Below are positions 55,550 through 62,944 of a DNA stretch of 64,000 nucleotides, piece by piece. Source of the DNA: GCA-2712985 sp964515905 (GTDB lineage: Bacteria; Pseudomonadota; Alphaproteobacteria; UBA7887); the NCBI GenBank assembly GCA_964515905.1, contig CAZEWK010000089.1, positions 1-64,000 on the forward strand, given 5' to 3'. The translations under genes and the position numbers were made by a program. Each line of letters opens with the position of its first letter. Within the stretch, counting starts at the first letter, position 1. The notes beneath the pieces were generated by a model. It searched no databases and had not been told where the DNA came from. It saw only the letters and a list, made by a program, of their open reading frames with translations.

Positions 55550-56281
55550 ATGTTTTCTAATAATTCTATCACCCGCAAATGCTTCTATTTGGCTATTCTG
55601 CTACTAACGTGTGTGGCTTGGGATCAACTGTATGTTTGTGCTGGGGTCGCCGAAGAGACAGAATCTGGCGGACAAGAATGGAACCATATCAAAACTGTGC
55701 TGATGTCGGCCGAATATGGAGGAAGATCCGGAGTTGTTGAACGCTGGAACCGTTCCCCGCTGATCACTGCCGTAGGCGCCTCAAAAACAGACCAGGCATA
55801 TATTGAATCTCTCATTATGAACTGGAATCAAATTCTAGCAGAAACACCCATTCAGCTAAAATATACGAATGATGCGCGCGCTGATATTGGTATAATCTTC
55901 GCGGATCGAGCAAATTTTAAAGAAATTTCTGCCATTTATGGCTTCCAGATTGTTGAAGGAGGCGTCGGCTTTGCGGGAACAATCGTTGACAACCAGCATC
56001 ACATGAGAATGGGGCTAGTACTGATAGATAACAAATTACTCGATCACGAGCGTAAGGCAACGATCGCTCAGGAGCTCTATCATACTCTTGGACCAATAAA
56101 CGACTCGCCGTATTTTCCAGCTAGTGTCGTATTTGAAGACGAGACCATGCCCTCCTCAGCAATTAAACTTGCGGATGTCGATAGAAAGCTCTTAAAATTT
56201 TTATACGCCTATTTAAAGCCCGGTGACCTACAATCGGACACGCGAGAAGCTTTTATAAAATTTTGGGATACTCTAGAATAG
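55550..56281 (+). CDS. DUF2927 domain exported protein
   Basis: A 243-residue protein with an N-terminal signal (hydrophobic residues about 12-24). The core around IAQELYHTLGPINDSPYF matches the DUF2927 pattern, which has ELxQ.LG..ND and a loose zincin-like look. The usual Gln is His here, giving E-L-Y-H. Probably periplasmic or lipid-anchored; function unknown. It stands just before the creatininase-family gene. Confidence 0.72.
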   Translation: MFSNNSITRKCFYLAILLLTCVAWDQLYVCAGVAEETESGGQEWNHIKTVLMSAEYGGRSGVVERWNRSPLITAVGASKTDQAYIESLIMNWNQILAETPIQLKYTNDARADIGIIFADRANFKEISAIYGFQIVEGGVGFAGTIVDNQHHMRMGLVLIDNKLLDHERKATIAQELYHTLGPINDSPYFPASVVFEDETMPSSAIKLADVDRKLLKFLYAYLKPGDLQSDTREAFIKFWDTLE

Positions 56282-56319
56282 AAAGTCTATTTGTAGGCCT
56301 GTCTGGCAAAGATTTATAG

Positions 56320-57150
56320 ATGACTAATCAAATGCGGAATAATGATAGCCAACCCGATTTGACAGGCTATTGGGGACATTTAACCACTACGGACTTTTCT
56401 ACCTTAAACCCCGAGGAAACCATTGCCCTACTCCCAGTAGCAGCCATCGAACAGCATGGGCCGCATCTACCACTTGAGACGGATGCATGCATAAGTGAAG
56501 GCTTGGTCAAAGGCCTTTTGGGCAGAAGCCATGATCGTCTAACACTCGTTAGCCTGCCGCCGATGGTTATCGGCGATAGCACAGAGCACATTGATTATTC
56601 AGGAACACTCTCAGCTAACACCGAGACACTAGTCAGTCTGTGGTCAGGTATCGGCAAGCAAGTGGCCAAATCTGGCATTCAAAAACTACTAATCCTGAAT
56701 ACTCATGGAGGGCAACCGCAAATCGTGGACATAGTAGCACAGCGTCTTCGTGCCCAGGATAAAATGCTGGTAGTTGGGGTGAGCACCTTTAAGCTTGGCA
56801 TTCCTGAAGGCCTATTTAATACTAAAGAACTTCAGCATGGGCTACATGGGGGTGAAATAGAAACATCACTCATGCTCTTCCTTAAGCCAGAATTAGTGCG
56901 CCCAAACCGGGCAAACAATTTTATTTCATCATCTTGGAAAATGGAAGAAACATACTCCCGCCTTTCGACAAACGGACCGGCTGCATTTGCTTGGCAAGCA
57001 CAAGACTTGCACGAATTGGGAGTGGTGGGCGATGCAGCAAAAGCCGACGCCAAGCGTGGGTCCAAATTGTTTGAATTCTTGTTGGATGAAATATCTCTTA
57101 TTTTGAGGGATATGAGACAGTTCCCCATATCTGATTTGAAGAATGTCTAG
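56320..57150 (+). CDS. Creatininase family amidohydrolase (ArfB-like)
   Basis: A 276-residue metal-dependent amidohydrolase. All family landmarks are present: AIEQHGPHLPLETDA with metal-binding Glu/His/Asp, GDSTEHIDYSGTLS, LNTHGGQ and HGGEIETSLM. The family includes creatininase and the archaeal ArfB deformylase, which removes formyl from a formylamino-pyrimidine in flavin/F420 synthesis. Its 3' end overlaps the RibD-C-type reductase gene by 8 bases, which favours an ArfB-like role in a pyrimidine or pterin pathway; this is inferred. Confidence 0.87.
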   Translation: MTNQMRNNDSQPDLTGYWGHLTTTDFSTLNPEETIALLPVAAIEQHGPHLPLETDACISEGLVKGLLGRSHDRLTLVSLPPMVIGDSTEHIDYSGTLSANTETLVSLWSGIGKQVAKSGIQKLLILNTHGGQPQIVDIVAQRLRAQDKMLVVGVSTFKLGIPEGLFNTKELQHGLHGGEIETSLMLFLKPELVRPNRANNFISSSWKMEETYSRLSTNGPAAFAWQAQDLHELGVVGDAAKADAKRGSKLFEFLLDEISLILRDMRQFPISDLKNV

Positions 57151-57964
57151 TCAGACTTTGATTGACGTTGAGGGTGCTTGGACGCTCCTGCTGCAATATC
57201 TAAACGGAACATCTCAAAACATTTTGGACATCGACGAAACGGGCTCATGGAATATTATACGAGGCCTCTCAGACGCAGCCGAAGATTTAATCCGGTTATA
57301 CGGACCCTTAGTTGCAAAACAGAGAAACCGATCGCTGATTGTCGCGAATCTGGGACAGAGTCTGGACGGATATATCTCTACCAACAACGGTAACTCATAT
57401 TACGTCACTGGCAAGGAAAGCATTATTCATCTTCATCGAATGCGCGCCTTATTTGATGCAGTTATAGTAGGAGCAAATACAGTTGATGCAGACAATCCAA
57501 AACTGACAACACGACTAGTGAGCGGCAATAACCCAACCCGCGTCGTTATAGACCCAAACCGTAAATTAAGTCCTTCCCACCAAGTGTTTACTGATGAATC
57601 AGTTGCTACTGTTTTGTTGTGCGCCCAAAACCTAAAGCAAAGAAATTATCCTGCTTTGAAGAACGTTGAAATTCTTGAACTGCCCAACACCGACGAAGGT
57701 ATCTCTACTAAGGATTGCATTGATGCATTGGGCTCACGAGGGCTACATCGTTTGTTCATAGAGGGTGGTGGCATCACCGTGAGCCGTTTTTTTAATGCGG
57801 GTGTCCTTGATCGGCTTCATATCACCGTTGCCCCCGTAATGTTTGGCGCAGGCAAGGTCGGAATCCAACCCACGGCTGCAATAAATCCTGGTAAGGCCTT
57901 TCGTGGAAAGCACTGCAGAACTTTTCCACTCGGGGACGATATTTTGTTTGATTTCGAATTTTAG
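57143..57964 (+). CDS. RibD C-terminal-type reductase
   Basis: A 273-residue NADPH-dependent reductase of the RibD-C/DHFR-like fold. Core from about residue 70: NLGQSLDGYIS, VIVGANTVDADNP, RVVIDPN, LFIEGGG and APVMFGAG. A further 65-70 N-terminal residues (MSSQTLIDVEGAWTLLLQ...) have no RibD match I know; the deaminase half of RibD is absent. The domain reduces ribosylamino-pyrimidine in flavin synthesis, and archaeal ArfC is a homologue. It is translationally overlapped with the creatininase gene. Confidence 0.88.
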   Translation: MSSQTLIDVEGAWTLLLQYLNGTSQNILDIDETGSWNIIRGLSDAAEDLIRLYGPLVAKQRNRSLIVANLGQSLDGYISTNNGNSYYVTGKESIIHLHRMRALFDAVIVGANTVDADNPKLTTRLVSGNNPTRVVIDPNRKLSPSHQVFTDESVATVLLCAQNLKQRNYPALKNVEILELPNTDEGISTKDCIDALGSRGLHRLFIEGGGITVSRFFNAGVLDRLHITVAPVMFGAGKVGIQPTAAINPGKAFRGKHCRTFPLGDDILFDFEF

Positions 57965-57992
57965 GAAGTAAGCCCAATCCTGATATTATCAC

Positions 57993-58847
57993 CTACCAAG
58001 AAATGGGCCACGCCCACAAATCTGTATGCCCAACATCCAATTGAGAATGGCATTGCTCAATTGCTGTGAGTCGAAATTTCAACCAGTCGCGAGTTTCCTG
58101 ACTTTTGTCCACCAGACCCATCCAATCTTTGATAAGTGCTGTTTGAAGATCCAAATCGGCTTTTCCCAATGCCCAAGCACTTGGGGCAGTTATAACGTCG
58201 TATCCTGCGTGGCGAAGTGCACACTCTAATACAGAGACAGCACGTGACCCAAGCCCCTCTCCAAAGCCTTTATCTCGACGTTGATCATAATTTAAGGCGT
58301 CTAGGACCAGTGAGTCTGTGGGGTGAGCTGGGCCAAAAGTTACACAGCCGTTGTAGTTCAGGCACGCGTATACACATGCTTGAGTCTCAGAACACCAATC
58401 TACAAACTTCATACACCAACTAGCGGAGACCAGGTCTAAAAAAGCGGAAACAGTTACTAAATCAATCTCTGAAGGTCTGTCCCCAAAGCCTCTTGATAAA
58501 TCACAATCATGGAAAGTTAACTCATAATCTTTGTCATCACCGTATATCTCTAGGCGATCTGGGGCTATCTTTGTCTGCAAGCCATTTTGTTGGCCCCACT
58601 TACAAAGGTTAGTTTTTGCTGCCGCAAGCAATGAGTCTGAGTGATCCATGAGTCTCCATGACTGCCCTAATCCCAAATAAGGGGCCAATGCCCGGATACA
58701 ACTTCCAGTGCCAGAGGCTATGTCAATGGCCGAAATATGATCGAAGTGTTGTGACCAACAGTGCAGAACCGCTAATAGGTCTTTGTTGCGTGCACGAGAA
58801 TCTGCTGGTTCACGTAAATTTAACCAGTCAACCGTAAACCCACTCAT
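57993..58847 (-). CDS. Class I SAM-dependent methyltransferase
   Basis: A 284-residue methyltransferase-fold protein. Motif I is IDIASGTGSC near 42-51, with the acidic strand end at RLMDHSDSL; a later DLVTVSAFLDL equals motif IV. The acceptor is unknown. Its start overlaps the glycosyltransferase stop (TAATG), so it is the last gene of the MDR-PTPS-GT-MT operon and could methylate the product. Confidence 0.8.
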   Translation of the reverse strand: MSGFTVDWLNLREPADSRARNKDLLAVLHCWSQHFDHISAIDIASGTGSCIRALAPYLGLGQSWRLMDHSDSLLAAAKTNLCKWGQQNGLQTKIAPDRLEIYGDDKDYELTFHDCDLSRGFGDRPSEIDLVTVSAFLDLVSASWCMKFVDWCSETQACVYACLNYNGCVTFGPAHPTDSLVLDALNYDQRRDKGFGEGLGSRAVSVLECALRHAGYDVITAPSAWALGKADLDLQTALIKDWMGLVDKSQETRDWLKFRLTAIEQCHSQLDVGHTDLWAWPISW

Positions 58848-59899
58848 TAACCAACCGTCTCAAGAAGGAATGCCTCCATTTGGTAAACCACCTTTTCCCA
58901 TGATCTTTGAGTCCTTCTGCAACCCCTTGCTCCCTCTGTCAAGCGGCAGCGCAACCGAGGTTCGTGAAAAAATCGACTTAATGCTGAAGCGAAGGCCCTA
59001 CTATCACCGGCGGGAACCAACAAACCTGCCTTCTGAGGGACAGTCTCAATTATTGCTCCGGCGCTAGTCGCTACGATTGGTATTCCTGACCCCAAAGCCT
59101 CAGCCAAAGCCATCCCATATCCTTCATGGTATGACGCAAGCACGAACAAATCGGCGGACCGAAGCGCATCTCTCATTTTTGATACATTCAAGTTTCCTAG
59201 AAAATTAATTCTATCGCGAATGCCGAGTTTCGTAGCACAATTTTTCACTCGAATACTTGTTTGCTTATCCCTATCTAGATCACCTATACAATCTAGGTTC
59301 CAAGGAACCTCCTGAAGAGAGGCTAATGCATGCAGCAATACTTCATGCCCTTTCCGCGGTATTAATGTGGCGATACACAAAAGATTGAATGAAGCCTTAT
59401 TAGATCCTATAGAGACAGGCATTTTCGCTATCCCCGGCTCGATAACCTCAATAGAAGCTGGATTCACATAGTACTCTTCTATTAACATCTTGGCAGTTAC
59501 TGCGCTGGTTACCGAGATCTGGGAACACACGGAAAGAGCCACCTGTTCTAACTTTTTAAACTGCAGTTGCTGAGCCAACGTTAGTCCAGTTTCCTCCGCC
59601 ACAGGGTGATGAACTAAGGCGACTATCCTCAATCGTTTTGAAGCCTTACAAAGCTGACTTGCTAGTGGTGCCAACGCAAGCCCATCAATAACGACTAGAC
59701 TATGATCTGGAATTTTTTTAATTATTGAATAAGCGTATTCCAGGTCATGGTCCGACGGGAATGGAAATCTTGCTGATAGGGAATGAAGACTCACATGCCA
59801 CTTCTGGGCAGACAATCCGTTAATGATATGCTTGTCATAGATATACCCGCCTGTGAGAGCATCGATATTACCTGGTATAATGAAGTGTATCTGCCGCAA
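58847..59899 (-). CDS. GT4 family glycosyltransferase
   Basis: About 350 residues, GT-B fold. The N-terminal domain begins IHFIIPGNIDALTGGYIYD, and the C-terminal donor site includes CIATLIPRKGHEVLL, SYHEGYGMALAEAL (E-x7-E-like) and GLLVPAGD. The frame reaches back to a TTG at 59989 that overlaps the PTPS-like stop; the TTG at 59899 with GGAG upstream gives the more usual N-terminus. Sugar and acceptor unknown; the operon suggests a pterin- or pyrimidine-like acceptor. Confidence 0.82.
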   Translation of the reverse strand: MRQIHFIIPGNIDALTGGYIYDKHIINGLSAQKWHVSLHSLSARFPFPSDHDLEYAYSIIKKIPDHSLVVIDGLALAPLASQLCKASKRLRIVALVHHPVAEETGLTLAQQLQFKKLEQVALSVCSQISVTSAVTAKMLIEEYYVNPASIEVIEPGIAKMPVSIGSNKASFNLLCIATLIPRKGHEVLLHALASLQEVPWNLDCIGDLDRDKQTSIRVKNCATKLGIRDRINFLGNLNVSKMRDALRSADLFVLASYHEGYGMALAEALGSGIPIVATSAGAIIETVPQKAGLLVPAGDSRAFASALSRFFHEPRLRCRLTEGARGCRRTQRSWEKVVYQMEAFLLETVG

Positions 59900-59985
59900 A
59901 TTGTCTGCTCCTACACAAAACGAAGATGCATGCCTGTACCGAGAAGGTCCAACCGCTTGTACATACGCCCATCCGTCGGCCAACC

Positions 59986-60393
59986 TCAACCATTAAGTAA
60001 GGCACCTTCGTAGCGCGCCCATGCCACGTGTGATTCATGCAGTGTCACCGAAATCGCTGTCAGGCCTGAGGCATCCGCCCCCAAGTCTCCTTCACTAACC
60101 TTTTTAAATAATCTAGAAAATATCACTTCAGCTAGAACTTCGGTGGTAGTGTTCCGATCAGCAAGCGACGGGTCTTCATCCAAGTTTCGATAATTTAACT
60201 CTTCAAGGACCTCCGCTAAAGCGGCGGAAGCTAATCCAATATCTATCACCAAGCCGTTATTATCCAAAGTCGGTCGACGAAATTCAACGTCAACCACATA
60301 TGTAGCGCCATGCAGGCGCTGCGCGGGCCCAAACACGGCCCCTTTAAAACTATGTGCAATCATAACATGATCGCGGACCGATACGGTGTACAT
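59986..60393 (-). CDS. 6-pyruvoyl-tetrahydropterin synthase/QueD homologue with altered active site
   Basis: A 135-residue T-fold protein. The family layout holds: IAHSF, LHGATY, VIDIG, LNYRNLD, NTTTEVLAEVIF and a late Glu in LHES. Compared with E. coli QueD, the catalytic Cys falls on Ala24, the HGH zinc pair reads HGA (Ala30), and the catalytic Asp-His falls on Asn67-Tyr68, while His14, His28 and the late Glu remain. It still probably binds a pterin-like ring but is unlikely to do the standard QueD or PTPS reaction. Between the MDR and GT genes. Confidence 0.83.
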   Translation of the reverse strand: MYTVSVRDHVMIAHSFKGAVFGPAQRLHGATYVVDVEFRRPTLDNNGLVIDIGLASAALAEVLEELNYRNLDEDPSLADRNTTTEVLAEVIFSRLFKKVSEGDLGADASGLTAISVTLHESHVAWARYEGALLNG

Positions 60394-60405
60394 CAGCCTT
60401 CTCCT

Positions 60406-61416
60406 CTAAACGTGATCATCATACTGAGCAACGACCCCCGAATACGTCACACAATGACAAAGCTCTTGGTTGGTTGGCAGAGTAATTCGACGCATTGTTT
60501 CTGGTAGTTGTTCAAACTCACTATGGCCAGAAATCAGTTGATCCAGTATGTCGTCAGCAAGAAGATCAAGCGCCAAAGATAAACGTCGGCGATAATCCCA
60601 ACGGGATCTCTGGGTAATCCCGACCTGCCCAACTTGTGAAGATTGCAACCTAAGTCGCTTGGAGTGAAACCCTTCGCCCAAGGGTAACTTCACAGTTTGT
60701 TTTCCGAACCAACTCAACTCTAGAATTGTCGCCTCTTTTCCCGCCAATTCAAGTGCCAGATGCAATCCCTCCTGCGACCCAGAAGCGTGAATCACCATGT
60801 CACCTGATCCTGAGGCATTTTTGGCTTCAGAGAACTTAACGCCCAAAGCACTGGTAACATTTTTCTTACATGGATCGATATCGACCATCAGCACCCGGGT
60901 TCCTGGAATCTGGTTAACGAGGTACGCTGCCAGGCACCCAATGACGCCAGCGCCAACGACTATCACATCTGAACCAATTGCCACCGGGGAGTCCCAGAGA
61001 CCATTAATAGCAGTCTCCATGTTGGCCGCCAAAATTGCACGACCCTTGGGGACATTTGCTGGGATCGGCACCACGGATTCCTCTGGCACAACGTAAAAAT
61101 CCTGGTGTGGGAAAAGGCAAAAAACAGCCCGATTTAACAAACTAGCCGGGCCCTTCAATACAAGCCCGACATTCGAGTATCCATATTTCACTGGTCCTGG
61201 GAAGTTTCCCTCCTGAAACGGAGCACGCATAATCTGATGCTGGCTGGCTGGAACGTTACCCTTATAGACCAGACTTTCGGTTCCCCGGCTAATACCACTA
61301 AACAGTGTTTGAACCAAAACCTCCCCTTCCCGAGGCTCCACCAATGGTGTTCGGAGTATCTGACCGTTTCCAGGTGCTTGCACCCAAAACGCGTGGGCAT
61401 AAAGGGCCGTGGTCAT
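60406..61416 (-). CDS. MDR superfamily dehydrogenase, zinc-independent type
   Basis: A 336-residue medium-chain dehydrogenase-fold protein. The Rossmann motif VVGAGVIGCLAAYL is near residue 150, followed by a coenzyme-binding acidic end VDIDP. The usual catalytic-zinc segment GICGTD reads SGISRGTE, without Cys, as in BchC-like members, so catalytic zinc is doubtful. First gene of the minus-strand operon with PTPS-like, GT4 and methyltransferase genes; it probably oxidises or reduces the sugar or pterin side chain. Confidence 0.82.
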   Translation of the reverse strand: MTTALYAHAFWVQAPGNGQILRTPLVEPREGEVLVQTLFSGISRGTESLVYKGNVPASQHQIMRAPFQEGNFPGPVKYGYSNVGLVLKGPASLLNRAVFCLFPHQDFYVVPEESVVPIPANVPKGRAILAANMETAINGLWDSPVAIGSDVIVVGAGVIGCLAAYLVNQIPGTRVLMVDIDPCKKNVTSALGVKFSEAKNASGSGDMVIHASGSQEGLHLALELAGKEATILELSWFGKQTVKLPLGEGFHSKRLRLQSSQVGQVGITQRSRWDYRRRLSLALDLLADDILDQLISGHSEFEQLPETMRRITLPTNQELCHCVTYSGVVAQYDDHV

Positions 61417-61564
61417 ATTTTGATGCTCCCTAAACGGGTTCTAAATCGAACAGAAAAGTATATGATTGCATAAACTACAACATCTTGCATTGCAGGAGTT
61501 ACACTCTCCATTCTCTTTGCCTAGAGCCTAAAATGAGAAACCCCCTGGTAGTTCTACACGTGAA

Positions 61565-62329
61565 ATGCAGAAAACACGATCTTCCTTAACTAAATTTACT
61601 ACTAGCACCATTTGTCATTTGATCGCTGCTGCTGCAACGACTGTGCTTACCACAAAGCTATTAACGTTAGGGAAAAGTACTCAAATTTTTGCCCCCCTGC
61701 AGGTGCTAACTGTGTTTATCCTGATAGTAGGTACAACACTCCTACAAGCAAGAAAACACCCGCTGCCAGACTCCTTTGGGATCGCCAATCGGGTTACATT
61801 ATTCCGGCTCAGCTTAACGGCCGTCCTCGCAAGTCAGATTGGCATCGCCGCAACCCTTCGCCCTAGTGAACTTTGGTTTTTCGTTTCACTGGCTGTAATC
61901 GCACTTTTATTTGATGCTGTCGATGGGTGGCTAGCCCGCCGCTTCCATATTCAAAGCACGTTCGGAGCAATATTTGATCTAGAAGTTGATGCTTCTTTCA
62001 TACTTGTCTTAGCAATAATAGTATTCGAACTTGGAAAAGTTGGGCCCTGGGTTCTTTTAGTGGGAGCCATGCGTTACCTGTTTGTGGTGGCAGGGTGGAA
62101 GATTCGTAAACTCCGGAGACCATTACCTCCAAGCCGAAGGAGGCAAGTTATTTGCGTAGTACAAGCTATTAGTTTGATAATAATTTTGTGCCCTATTACT
62201 AGCGCCGCGCTAGCTACCACAATTATACTCTTCTCCCTTCTGCTCTTACTTGTCTCATTTTATCAAGATATTTATTACCTCCTATCCACCGAACGAACCA
62301 TGGAGGCGTGTTGTGGAAACACCTCGTAG
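61565..62329 (+). CDS. CDP-alcohol phosphatidyltransferase family protein
   Basis: A 254-residue integral membrane enzyme. The signature is complete: FDAVDGWLARRFHIQSTF, then GAIFDLEVDAS, with the DxxDGxxAR...GxxxDxxxD residues. It differs from both PssA and PgsA in this window, making it a third member. The head group is unknown; it is divergent from the MDR operon and overlaps a YceI gene. Confidence 0.85.
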   Translation: MQKTRSSLTKFTTSTICHLIAAAATTVLTTKLLTLGKSTQIFAPLQVLTVFILIVGTTLLQARKHPLPDSFGIANRVTLFRLSLTAVLASQIGIAATLRPSELWFFVSLAVIALLFDAVDGWLARRFHIQSTFGAIFDLEVDASFILVLAIIVFELGKVGPWVLLVGAMRYLFVVAGWKIRKLRRPLPPSRRRQVICVVQAISLIIILCPITSAALATTIILFSLLLLLVSFYQDIYYLLSTERTMEACCGNTS

Positions 62330-62924
62330 GATTTATGTTGCCACCGTATTTTTAATAACCATTGCAACAACTTTTATCTTAACGATTACTAGTCTTAAAG
62401 CAGAACCCTTAGATTATGTGATCGACCCAGAGCATTTTAGTGTGGGCTTTTTAGTTGACCATATCGGCTATGCGAAAATCCTGGGGATGTTTTTGAAAGC
62501 GGAGGGGCGTTTTACCTTTGACGAGCAAGAACAGTCCATCACAAATCTGTACGTTCAAATTGATACCATGAGTGTATTTACCAATCACAAAAAAAGAGAT
62601 AGCCATTTACGAGGTCCGGATTTTTTAAATGCACGTGAGTTTCCGGTGATGACATTTAAGGGAGACTTAATTGAACAAACAGGCGCTAAAACTGGAAAGA
62701 TTATCGGTCCTCTATCTTTGATAGGGCAATCGTTTCCTTTAACTTTGGATTTTACCTGGAACAAAAACGAGATCTATCCGTTTGGACACCGTAAACCTAC
62801 CATAGGTATTTCTGCACGAGGCACCTTCCGCCGAAGCGCTTACGGCATGAGCTATGCGGTAGGAAATGGATGGGTAGGCGACAATATTGACATAATCATT
62901 GAATTCGAGGCCTACCAGAAGTGA
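62313..62924 (+). CDS. YceI family periplasmic protein
   Basis: A 203-residue lipocalin-like protein with an N-terminal membrane/signal segment (about 8-28). Core: YVIDPEHFSVGFLVDH, GRFTFDEQ, HLRGPDFLNAREFPVMTF, GTFRRSAYGM and a closing GDNIDIIIEFEA. Family members bind isoprenoid-type lipids. The start is GTG at 62313 with GGAGG six bases before it, overlapping the CDP-alcohol gene by 17 bases. Confidence 0.88.
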   Translation: METPRRIYVATVFLITIATTFILTITSLKAEPLDYVIDPEHFSVGFLVDHIGYAKILGMFLKAEGRFTFDEQEQSITNLYVQIDTMSVFTNHKKRDSHLRGPDFLNAREFPVMTFKGDLIEQTGAKTGKIIGPLSLIGQSFPLTLDFTWNKNEIYPFGHRKPTIGISARGTFRRSAYGMSYAVGNGWVGDNIDIIIEFEAYQK

Positions 62925-62944
62925 CGGGTCTGACCTACTAGCAA

